Positions 53,823 through 63,813 of a stretch of DNA of 64,000 nucleotides are shown here, in pieces (position 1 is the first letter of the stretch; each line of letters opens with the position of its first letter). Below the pieces are notes generated by a model, which was not told the origin of the DNA, made no database searches, and saw only the letters and a program-made list of their open reading frames with translations. This DNA is from Cordylochernes scorpioides (taxonomy: Eukaryota > Arthropoda > Arachnida > Pseudoscorpiones > Chernetidae): the NCBI GenBank assembly GCA_030710605.1, contig CP092876.1, forward strand, positions 89,378,241 to 89,442,240. Direction: 5' to 3'. A program made the translations under genes and the position numbers.

Positions 53823-56813
53823 CACCAAATCACCTTCCTTTTATGTCACCTCCTGATGCTTCTTGTCGTAGCGTTCTTTGTCTTTGCTCTGAGCCTGCAA
53901 GATGTTAAGACGGGCTAACATCCGTGCGTCCTCAGCGTTGGTCACCAGATGGCCCACGTGATTATCTACAGTTCCTGCCGGCTGGTACGGCAGTATAGAA
54001 TCCAGCGGTGTTTCAACTTACCGGCCGTGGACGAAGACAAAACAGGCTGTATCCTGTTGTCTCTTGTCGAGCGGTATTGTAGGCGAAGGTCACATATGGT
54101 AGGATGCTGTCCCAATTTTTCTGATCAACGTCAACATACGGGATATCGTACATCGAGATCATGTCAGTTAGGGTCTTGGTAAGTCTTTCTGTTAAACCAT
54201 TCGTTTGAGGGTGGTACGCCGTGGTGAATCTGTGAATTGTTCTATTTAGAGTATTTATTTCTCGTATGGTCTGAGACATTAAATTTCTTCCTCTGTCCGT
54301 GATGATTTCCCGAGGAGCGCCGTGCTTGAGTATGACGTCTTCAATAAGGAAGGTTGCTAATTCAGTAGCTTCCGCTGTTGTCGCGGCCTTTGTTATCGCA
54401 AATCTGGTGAGATAATCAGTATCGACTATTATCCATCTATTTCCCATGTGAGATATTGGAAATCTTCCCAGATAATCAATTCCTATCTTTTGAAAAGGCG
54501 AGTTAGTTGACGGTGTATTGGGACCAGTAGTCCAGGAGGTTTCTGAGGCACGTCCTTCTATCACTGGCATTCTTTACAATGTGCAATGTATTGAGAAACT
54601 GTCCTATAAAGTCCAGGCCAATATAATCTCTTTCTAACGCGGTCATAGGTCTTGGCAAACCCCAAATGACCTGCCATTGGAGTGTCGTGGACATCTTTAA
54701 TAATTTCCTGCCTCATCTGTTTTGGGACTACTAGCCGCCATGGTTTGCCCTCAGGGTCTCAATATTTCTTATAGAGAACGCCTCCAATCACCTGATACCC
54801 TTTCAAATTTTCATTGGCAAGTTTTTCACGGATTCCAACCAAATGAGGGTCTTTACTTTATTCTTCTGCAATGTCTTGGATGGAAGTAATGTATCCTTCT
54901 ATCTCCGCGGTGTCAGTCAAGGGGCTTCTTGACAAACAGTCAGCCTCTTTATGCATGCGTCCGCTTTTGTAAACGAGGTTTATGTCGTATTCTTGTAGTT
55001 TGAGGGCCCAACGGGGTAAGCGGCCGGATGATTCTTTCAAGCCTACCAGCCAACATAGCGAGTGATGGTCGATAACACAGTAAAGGGTCTGCCATATAGG
55101 TACGAGCGGAATTTTCCAAGCGCCCAAACAACTGCGAGGCATTCCTTTTCTGTAGTGGAATAATTCTTTTCCGCTTTGGTTAGTGTTCGCGAGGCATAGG
55201 CTATAGGTCTCTCCGCGTCATTCTGGATTTGAACAAGAATTGCTCCTAAACCATAACCGCTTGCATCAATCCCAATCCCAATTTGAGAATCTGGAAAGAT
55301 TCATCTTGTTCTTCGCCCCAAATGAATTTTTCGTCTTTCTTTAAAAGGCTATTCAAGGGTCGAGACTTGTTAGCATAACATTTAATGAAGCGTCTATATT
55401 ACGAACTACACCCAAGAAAACTTCTGGTCTCACTGATATTACAGGGTTTTGGAAAGTGGAAAATGGCTTTTACTTTTTCTGGGGCTGGCTGCGTTCCAAA
55501 TTCATTAACAACGTGCCCGAGGTTAGTTATTTGTCTCATGGCGAAATGACACTTTTTATAATTCAGACACAGCCCGGCCTGCTGAATGCATTTCAAAACT
55601 TTGTATAAACGTGTTAAATGTTCTTTAAAGGTCGATCCATAGACTACAATGTCATCTAAGTAGCATAAAAACATGTCCCATTTTAAACTCCGTTGGACGT
55701 TGTCGATCATTCGCTCGAAAGTTGCTGGTGCGTTGCATAGACCGAATGGCATCACATTAAATTCATAAAGCCCATCTGGAGTGATAAATGCCGTTTTCTC
55801 CCGGTCCTTTTCTTCTACTTTGATTTGCAAGTAACCATATCTCATATCCATGATGGAGAAGTACCTGGATCCAGCGAATGTGTCCAGCGCGTCATCAATA
55901 CGAGGGAGAGGGTAAACATATTTCATTGGAATTTTGTTTAGATGACGACAGTCGACACAAAATCTCAATGAGCCATCCTTCTTCCTCACTAATATAATGG
56001 GGGAGGCCCATGGACTTGTTGATGGCCGGATGATTTTAGACTCCATGATTTTCTCCACTTCACTCTGAATGACACGTCTTTCGGCGGGAGACACTCTATA
56101 AGGACGCTGTCTGACAGGCGGATAATCAATCGTATCGATTTTATGTTTTATTTCGCCAGAGACAGGGAAGCTCTTTTCTCAAAGTCGAATATATCAGCAA
56201 ACTCATTTAGGAACGTGAGTAATCTGTTTTTCTTTGTTTCCTCCAAATCAGTAGAAATCATTGAAATTAAACATTCTCTCACATCTGGGGAAGTTATTTC
56301 GTTTTTTTCCAGCTATTTCAGAACGAGCGTCAAGATTAGATATGCTCCCTACTTCTAGATCTTGCATTGTTCCTACCTTCATGTCCGAAGGTAATACTTG
56401 AGACTGGTGAGTACTGTTAGTCACCCACAACACCGCTCTGCCATGTAAGAACCTAACAAGGGAAGAGGGAATAAAAAGTCCTTTCTATAACTGCAGGCGT
56501 TTGGAACCTCTAACGACTACATCTCTGCTCCCAAATACATCCTGGTTGGTGACAACTATCTTGCCAAAAGATTTCGGCGGTATGACACAGTCCATAGCGG
56601 CACAAAGTTTCAGGTCATTCCATTCATACGAATTTTCAGCTTTGCTTAAATGCAATTTGTTTTTCCCACAATCTATAATCGCATCTGTGGCTCTGCAGAA
56701 ATCCCAGCCTATTATAATATCGTGGCAACATTCAGCGGCTACTACAAAATCAAAAATAATATCGAGTCTTTTGATTTGAAATTCTAAAGAACACTTACAC
56801 ATTTTGAACAAAT
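53823..56813 (-). pseudogene. Pol, minus-strand arm of the composite
   Basis: In minus sense. 56,485-56,811: FVVAAECCHDIIIGWDF (after the protease). 55,399-56,094: a 231-codon RT frame with SPWASPIILVRKKDG, FCVDCRHLNK, FSIMDMRYGYLQIK, MPFGLCNAPATFERM and CYLDDIVVYG. 54,858-55,142: RNase [21 protein letters not shown]. 54,013-54,570: integrase GIDYLGRFP, ITDRGRNLMS, YHPQTNGLTERL and DQKNWDSILPYVTFAYNTA. 53,823-54,010: C-terminal part up to a KEGDLV-like end. The first protease half is missing at the 56,813 junction with the inserted block. Confidence 0.87.
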
Positions 56814-56814
56814 A

Positions 56815-56935
56815 TCAAGTTCCTAATAGTGAAGTGGTATGTTATGCGAATGATGTATCAATTATATGCTGGCACATCAAATGCAAAGACCTGAAATTAA
56901 TTATAGAAAAGGCATTAAATACGATTGATGTATAA
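56815..56935 (+). pseudogene. LINE RT scrap (motif C)
   Basis: The plus frame reads VPNSEVVCYANDVSIICW and LIIEKALNTID, aligning with VPNCELICYADDISFICW and VIEEALNTI of LINE C. The catalytic YADD is YAND. It lies at the left edge of the block inserted into the gypsy protease, opposite in strand to the gypsy. Confidence 0.8.
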
Positions 56936-57232
56936 TAATAACGAATAGATTCAAAAAGGATAAGTTTCTTTATTTGAAAAATTATTCGAGCTTTCGGGCG
57001 CAAGCTGCCCTTCTACAGGAATATTAGATACAATTTCAAGTAATCATGTATTTAGAGTTATATATATTTTATTTAAATGGTTCCTCGCTTTAGTCTTGTA
57101 TAGCGTGAGTGGATCACATGCCCGCGTGATTTAGTTTAAATCAAAGAAAAGCCTTGATAAAGAGAGGCGTATTGCCCCTAGAAATACCAGCTGATCAATA
57201 ATTTATATCCAGTATATGCCATATATTTATTT

Positions 57233-57235
<3 letters not shown>
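56936..57235. other. Spacer with a hairpin, possibly another Penelope-like terminus
   Basis: 56,985-57,025 contains CGAGCTTTCGGGCGCAAGC followed by TGCCCTTCTACAGGAAT. The GGGC/GCCC hairpin with a CTTC.(A)CAGGA motif resembles terminal repeats of Penelope-like elements from memory. No coding. Low certainty. Confidence 0.3.

Positions 57236-57270
<35 letters not shown>
57236..57270. repeat. AT microsatellite
   Basis: ~17 AT units directly against the left terminal repeat of the Penelope-like element. A shorter TA run follows the right repeat (61,866-61,886). Confidence 0.9.
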
Positions 57271-57273
<3 letters not shown>

Positions 57274-57630
57274 AAAGCCGATACAAAAGACGTTACGTTG
57301 TTAAATTTTATTGTTATTAATTATAAATATATAATTAACTAGATGATGTTTTAGAAGTAAAGGATTTTTTTCTCTCTCTATCTATACTAAATAATAACAA
57401 TTTACAAATTTTATAATTTGAATTTAAATAATCAAAATAATGAAGATAATTTTAATAGAATACTTAACTATAAAACTATACAACTATTTATTTTTATAAT
57501 TAATTTAGATTTAGCTTGCTAATCTAACCAAATCTACTTGATATGATTTATCATTATGATCAGTATGCTCCTTAAGTTTTAAATGTAGTTACACTGTTAT
57601 ATTTTTATTATATAGTTTTTACACTATATT
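57271..57630 (+). repeat. Left terminal repeat (pLTR) of the Penelope-like element
   Basis: 360 bp beginning GCAAAAGCCGATACAAAAGA and ending ACACTATATT. It differs from the right copy at about eight positions. No complete hammerhead-ribozyme core (CTGATGA...GAA) was seen, though such motifs are known in related elements. Confidence 0.88.
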
Positions 57631-58051
57631 AATTCATATGAGCTTGCTCTATGATATATTTTTATATATAATATAATATACAAATTTAATTATATATTAG
57701 ATATTCTAATATAAATAAAACTCCATACAGATTATAATTATCTTTTATTGTTTGATTATGAAAAATAAATTATAAAAGTAATTTTAGAAAAAATAACTTC
57801 AGAACTTTTGTTTTTTTTCATTGTTTAGATAGTTTAAAGATGTTTTTTATTAGTTATTCTTAAAAATATAACAGATAACAAACAGTAATATCTATATTTT
57901 TATAGATTAATTATTCATTTTATTACAAATTTAATCACCACAAAAACAATTAAGATAAATATATTTAAAAAAAAAATTCTCAATAGAATAACAAACTAAA
58001 AAACTAAAAAAAACTACCAGCATATTAGGGTTAGCACCTCTTTTATGTTAA

Positions 58052-59221
58052 TTTAAACTCGCTAAGAATTGCCTAAGAAAGAATTGTCAAACTTGTCCCT
58101 CTCTTAAGAACCATGACACATTTCAAACGACTAGTTGTAAATTAGTAAATACTATTTATAAATTAACATGCCAAATTTGTCAATTATCATATATAGGACA
58201 AACGTGTAATCCATTAAATATACGAATAAACCTACATAGAAACCACGCTAAAAAATCAATTGGTAATATATATATGAAAGAACACAATCAATTACATACT
58301 TTTAACAACTTTAAGATAGAAATACTAGACATATGTCAAAACAAAAAACAACGACTATTATTAGAAAACAACTACATTTATAAACACAACACATTATTCC
58401 CTTATGGACTTAATGACGAATTAAACTACACATACAAACCACAAACAGAAGAAATTTCAACTTATGAAATCAGCTGCAAATACAAAAAAAAAAATGAATT
58501 TAAAATTAAACCTAATAAAACTAGAGGTAAAACTACCAATAAATTAGGTTACATTGAATTTGAAGAATTACTGGACCCAAAACAAATGTACACTAACAAC
58601 TTCGTCGATAAATTTATTAAAACATTATTTAAACTAAATAATAATAAATTTATTAAACTTATAGAATATATTAAAATTCATAATCTGACTAACAGATTAA
58701 TAGATATCACACACGACATCTTTAAATACAGAAAAATTAAACAATCTACTAATAACATTAATATTATCATTAAATTTAATAACAATTTATTTAATCATAT
58801 TAAATTTAATGATATTTTTAATAACCAAAACATTAATAATCTTTTCCCTATAAAAAATTTAAATTTCAAAACAATCTGGAGATACAACAAAAATATAGGT
58901 AATTTAGTTTGCAATTATAACCAATTTATTAATAATTTGGCAAATTTTAAAAAAATTAAATGTAATTGCAACAACTATATTGATAAATATAAGTTTTCAG
59001 GTCATATATTAACTAGCAATTTTTCTTTTTTAAATCCAGAATATCAGGATATTTTAAATAAAGGGTATAAATATATACCTCAAATTAAACACAATTATAA
59101 TAATACAATTAAATCTATATTAAAAGATATAGATATTTTCATAAATAAAACTAGTATAAAATACAGTATTCCAGAATTTACTTTTCTGGAATGGAAAATA
59201 ATATTAAAAAGGAAATTATAA
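58052..59221 (+). pseudogene. GIY-YIG endonuclease and linker of the Penelope-like element
   Basis: Open from 58,052, with the first in-frame Met only at 58,274. The conserved part begins upstream of that Met, so the true start is not visible. Zinc-type cysteines N-C-L-R-K-N-C-Q-T-C-P and T-S-C-K precede the catalytic block NTIYKLTCQICQLSYIGQTC, which holds the IY and YIG strands. R (IRINLHRNHAK) and H (MKEHNQLH) follow, then ENNYIYKHN with the Glu/Asn positions. These are the GIY-YIG catalytic residues. The rest (~250 codons) is Asn/Lys/Ile-rich and includes two further Cys pairs (KCNCNNY). A TAA at 59,219 ends the frame; the sequence continues one base out of frame. Confidence 0.82.
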
Positions 59222-59232
59222 ATTAATATAAT

Positions 59233-60570
59233 AATACACTTAAATACACAAAACCTAATTCAGATATTCCTTCTTTTAAAGAAAATATAATTAAATTACA
59301 GAAGGACTTTATTATCACTCCTATAGATAAATGTTCCAATAACTTATCTATAATTTGTAAAAATCTATACCACGATATACTAAAAAAAGAAATTGATAAT
59401 AATCATAAATTCCATTTTGCTAGAACTACAGCCACAAAAATCAAAAAGACATCAAAAACGTTGAAAATTCACTAAAAATTTATAATCACTACAAAAATCC
59501 AAAATACCAAAGTTCTATATAATTCCTAAACTACACAAAAAACCTATTTCTTTCAGAACAATCACATCTGGTATAAATTCAGTTATAAAAAACATTGATA
59601 TACAATTAGCTTCAACACTAAAATTTATTATAAATAAATTAACTAATAAATATAATTATAAATTTATCGACTCAAATAAAAAAATCATTAACTATTTAAT
59701 GAACAATTGGACAAACATGGAAACAGTACACACATTTGACTTTGAGGACCTATATTCTAAAATAAATTTAAGAGATCTAAATAATAAAATAACCAATTTA
59801 TTTAACGAAATCATTAATGACAAAACTTTCCACATTAAAATTATTCATAACAGATATAAAACAATTAAATTAGATCTTAAAACAGCAAAAACTCTACTGG
59901 AAACATTTTTAAATTTTAACTATATAGAATTTAAAAATAAAATATATATTCAATCAGAAGGAGTTCCCATGGGAACGTCTTCTAGTCCGTTATTAGCAAA
60001 CTTAATATTATTCTGGTACGAAAAATAGAATACTTTCTACAAAATAATGTTAACTGGCAAATGTTCCGTTATGTAGATGACATCATAATATTTAATAATC
60101 CACAGTTCAAAAATTTAATACCTAAAATTTATCCTAAATACTTGAAACTTAAGAACAATGAAAAAATTTATAGAAACAAAAAAGTTAACTTTTTAGACCT
60201 AAATATAGACCTTACAAATAATGCTATTAAAATTTATAATAAAAAAAGTAATTATAATTTCAATATTATAAAATACTGTAATATGAATTCTAATATTTCA
60301 TTAAATTGTTGTAAAGGTATATATTTTGGTCAGTTTCTAAGATTTTATAGAATAAATAATATATTAGAAAATTTCATAGAAGATGTTAAAAATTTAAACA
60401 TGGAATTTATTAAAAACAAATTTAGTATCAGACAAGTAAAATATTTCAACAGTATATCAATTATAAAATACTTAAAAAAAATAAATGGAAGTATCCATTT
60501 ATTAAATCAACTTTCTATAATTTCTTTCAATAATCACTACTACAAATTTATAATCTTTTCAAATTTATAA
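59233..60570 (+). pseudogene. Reverse transcriptase of the Penelope-like element
   Basis: Frame pieces in order. 59,233-59,440: KDFIITPIDKCSNNLSIICK (DKG-type motif). ~59,500-60,028: FYIIPKLHKKPISFRTITSG (RT1-2), HTFDFEDLYSKIN (motif A with Asp) and EGVPMGTSSSPLLANLIL (motif B). 60,030-60,570: FRYVDDIIIF (motif C, YVDD) and KKVNFLDLNIDL (FLDL). Shifts lie near 59,225, 59,436, 59,505 and 60,025, three of them at A runs. All RT catalytic Asp residues are retained, suggesting recent loss or sequence error. Confidence 0.85.
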
Positions 60571-61510
60571 TCAATTAGTTAAACTTAAATTAAATAGCTG
60601 ATTAGAAGATTTTTTCACAAGATTTTTAAAGTAATATTGTATAGAATTCATTTTGTTTAATCTCCAATTTCTGGGGAGGAAAATGGAAATTAAATAAAAG
60701 TGAATTTTCACAATTAATAGCTTTATTAAACTCTAATAATTTGCCTTTTTAAAGGAATATTGAAAGATGAATAAGTGTTGAATAAATTATTTTAATTTAA
60801 CTGGCTGTAAAGATTATAAAATTTGGATTTCTTCCCTTAACTATCTTCTCTTTCTTCTTTGAATGTCTTGTTTTTCTACAACTTCAAAATATACGGTCTA
60901 AATTTGTCCCCCCCCCCCCACAACATGTGTCATCCAGAAATAGATGTTTACAGTTGAAGGCGTTCGCGGACAAGGTAGGTACACAATATATCTGTTCATA
61001 TAAATGTTTCACTGAAGGAACTTTATATTAACACATAAAATCCGGTTGAAAGGAGGTCTAAGACATAATAGAGAAGGGATGAAATGTTGAAAGCTGAATT
61101 TCTATTTGAGAATTCCCGGTTCAGCAGACCTCTTTTTTCAATAATTACTCCAATTTAAGTTTTTTGTATATGTCTGGTCTACCATTAGGGTTTCAAAACA
61201 TAATAACCAAACTTATAATAAAAGTTAATTCATAATATAGATATTTTACTAAATACAACTATTTATATTCATATTTTAAAATAAAAAAATTTAAAAAATC
61301 ATTTAAAAAAAAAGAATAAAATATAAAATTATAAAAATATATATATATATACTAACAATCTTATCTACCTTATTTACAAAACTTTTTGTTTTCTTATTAT
61401 TAGTTTGTTTAATAGTGCATGGCTCTGTCTTTCTCTCTTTTTTCTAACTATCATATATATTCTCACTTCTATTATTCTATATATAGGATTAGAGTATGTC
61501 TAAATGACGT
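60571..61510 (+). other. 3' untranslated region of the Penelope-like element
   Basis: About 0.9 kb, AT-rich, with a C10-11 run at ~60,909 and a TA run near 61,340. No frame recognised. Confidence 0.6.
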
Positions 61511-61869
61511 GTAAAAGCCGATACAAAAGACGTTACGTTGTTAAATTTTATTGTTATTAATTATAAATATATAATTAACTAGATGATGTTTTAGAAGTAA
61601 AGGATTTTTTTTCTCTCTATCTATACTAAATAATAACAATTTACAAATTTTATAATTTGAATTTGAATAATCAAAATAATGAAGATAATTTTAATAGAAT
61701 ACTTAACTATAAAACTATACAACTATTTATTTTTATAATTAATTTAGATTTAGCTTGCTAATCTAACCAAATCTACTTGATATGATTTATCATTCTGATC
61801 AGTTTGCTCCTTAAGTTTTAAATGTAGTATCACTGTTATATTTTTATTATATAGTTTTTACACTATATT
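61511..61869 (+). repeat. Right terminal repeat (pLTR) of the Penelope-like element
   Basis: 359 bp, GTAAAAGCCGATAC...CACTATATT, ~98% identical to 57,271-57,630. It is followed at once by a TA run and then by gypsy protease/gag sequence at ~62,085. Confidence 0.88.
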
Positions 61870-62084
61870 TATATATATATATATTAGCTGTTTTTTGCAT
61901 ATTTAGGATTATTTATGAAGTTTTATATTTTAGTATTTAAGAAATTTATTGCTTGTGTGTATATTATTAGTCAATTGGTTGATATTATTATATGCAATAT
62001 TGTTGAGTGGTGTGATGAAGAGAAATCGGATAATTCTATTTTAGTTTTTGGACCAACCTATATACATATTGATGTATATTGTAC
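61870..62084. other. AT-rich flank between the Penelope-like element and the gypsy gag
   Basis: TA microsatellite, then AT-rich sequence with short IATATTG-like direct repeats (GTACATATTGTACAT, ~62,072-62,094) reaching the gypsy boundary. No gene. Confidence 0.5.
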
Positions 62085-63454
62085 ATATTGTACATTTCGT
62101 CCTTGTATGTTGACAGATATCCAGTTCTTTTCCATTTTAACGGCTATATGGCAGGGAGGATTTTCGTCTATGGCGGCCTCACCTCCAGAAGACGCGCCTT
62201 CTAGTTTTCCTCACTGCGGCGACTGGGTGAGCGGCTGAGAAGGCGAGCAGGGGATTGTGAGGTTCTTCTAGGGGCTTGGAATCTTCCGCGGTTGGGGTAT
62301 GGCGACGGGTTTCTAAATCTTCCTTGGGATAGTTCGTTTCCTGATTCGCCCATGTGTAATTTTCCGTTCTTGGTCTTCCGAAATCGACTGTTTATCTTCC
62401 AAGTCTGGCATCCGCAAAAGCTTGACGTCTGTCTCTGCAAAAACGTGCAACGTGGCCAGAGCGCCCACAGTTAAAGCAGATCGGTCTGTCATCTTCAGTA
62501 CGCCACTGAGTCCTTTGGTTATTTGATGGCCCTTCGGTTCTTCGTCGGTAACCTTGATCGTTCTGCGGGAGGTATTGACCCCGAGGGCGGAAGCTCTCGG
62601 GCTAACGAGTGGCAGAGATAGGAGCCAATGTCTGCTGGATTTCACTACGGATGACATCCCGTAGGTTGGGGAGTGGAGTGGTGATGTCCTGAGCGGCAAA
62701 TGTAGAAGGAGGAGCCATAAACTTCTGAATCTCCTCTTTTACAATTCTTCTAATTAGGGCTTCTAGGTTCTCGGGTTCAGCGGTCGAGATGGTGGTCACA
62801 TTGGGCAGTCGGTTGAACCTGGGCGGTGCAACACGCATCCTCTTGAATGCCTCGAATCGGCGGCAGAACGCAACAAATTGGTCCACCGTGCTGATGTCCT
62901 TCCCAGCAAGTGCCTGATACACTTCCTCCGCTACGCCTTTAATCAGGTGGTCACCTTTTCTCCTTCCGACATTCCTGGGTTGCTCTGTTTACAAAGAAGG
63001 AGGACTTCTTGTATGTAGCTCTCGACGTTTTCCCCACTCGTCTGCGCTCTAGTTCAAAGAATGTTCTCGGCTTTTCTAGCCGTGTCTTCCTTGTTCCCAA
63101 ATATTTCACAAAACTTTATTTTGAATTCCTTCTACGAATTCAAGATTTCCTCGAAGTTTTCGAACCAGCACTTTGCTGTGCTAGTGAGGTAGAAGATGAC
63201 GTTGGCCAGACACATGGAGTCATCCCACTTGTTGTATCGCGCCACACGTTGGAAGTCGCTCAGCCAACGCTGCCAATCTTCCCCACGTTCTCCCGAGAGG
63301 ACAGTAGGGTCTCTCCACCGATGGCAGAATGGTCGGTTTTCTTCTCTCTCCATTTTCTTCCGAGCAGGAAAATCAAGCAATGTAGATAGCTCTGGTTGCA
63401 ATCCTTGAAGGCGACGACTTCGTCTGGTGACTGTCTCGTTACCCGCGTCTCCAC
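62085..63454 (-). pseudogene. Gag and protease start, right part of the composite gypsy
   Basis: Minus sense. 63,132-63,401: DPTVLSGERGEDWQRWLSDF, ANVIFYLTSTAKCWFENFEE (capsid). 62,602-62,922: YQALAGKDISTVDQFVAFCRR, TAEPENLEALIRRIVKEEIQ. 62,313-62,699 and 62,201-62,440: a knuckle CFNCGRSGHVARF-like in shifted frame, then RFRNPSPYPNRG and SPARLLSRSPSRR (Arg-Ser tail). 62,100-62,160 continues into MEKNWISVNIQGRNVQ, the protease start, and breaks off where the inserted block begins. Broken by stops and shifts. Confidence 0.83.
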
Positions 63455-63460
63455 GACAAT

Positions 63461-63702
63461 TGTCGCGAGGAAAAATAATTAATTAGACTTCCGAAATACT
63501 TTATATATTTATTTAATTAGTTATATGGAAGATTTTAAATATAAAATAAGAATTACTATTTAAATGAGCCAAATCAACCCAGAAATTGGAACAAGAGGGG
63601 AGAACTGAGATCTTTCCTACTTTTCCATGGCGCCACTGTTTTCACCGACTGGTCGGTCCAGTCTAGATAAAAGGAAATACCCGGAAACTCTGTCCTCCTG
63701 CA
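63461..63702 (-). repeat. Right (5') LTR of the composite gypsy
   Basis: 242 bp. In minus sense it begins TGCAGGAGGAC and ends CTCGCGACA, followed by ATTGTCGTGGAGACGCGGGT (primer region related to that of the 38.9 kb gypsy). It aligns with 49,974-50,232 apart from the gag-derived replacement in the latter. Confidence 0.82.
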
Positions 63703-63813
63703 AATATAATTTCTGTAAAATAGGCGAATAATTGATATTCATTGTTTCCTGTCATCCCTATGATTCTAATTACATATTTTAATTGATTATCTGAAATAAA
63801 TTATGACTGCTTT

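Larger units (their letters stand above)
57271..61869 (+). mobile_element. Penelope-like element with N-terminal GIY-YIG (Naiad-like)
   Basis: 4.6 kb between direct repeats of 360 bp. The order on the plus strand is repeat, ~420 bp leader, GIY-YIG endonuclease, long Asn/Lys-rich linker, DKG-like motif, reverse transcriptase, 3' UTR, repeat. In Penelope, Poseidon and Neptune elements the endonuclease is C-terminal; the order here is that of the permuted Naiad/Chlamys clade. At least three frame changes, mostly in A runs, break the protein. It lies in a TA-rich target and inside the composite gypsy. Confidence 0.82.
49974..63702 (-). mobile_element. Composite, rearranged Ty3/gypsy (13.7 kb)
   Basis: Both outer LTRs (49,974-50,232; 63,461-63,702) have the same orientation and belong to a minus-strand element. 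Going in minus sense: 5' LTR, gag, [foreign block 56,815-62,085], rest of protease, RT, RNase H, integrase to ~53,823, then an inverted partial copy (gag middle to integrase) on the plus strand, then the 3' LTR. Flanking TATAT and AATAT could be a 5 bp duplication with one change. It is related to, but distinct from, the 38.9 kb gypsy. Confidence 0.7.

Noticed and set aside
57640..62060. Organellar or bacterial DNA because of extreme AT content
   Set aside because: RT and GIY-YIG motifs are of Penelope type and the flanks are gypsy; base bias alone is not evidence of another origin.
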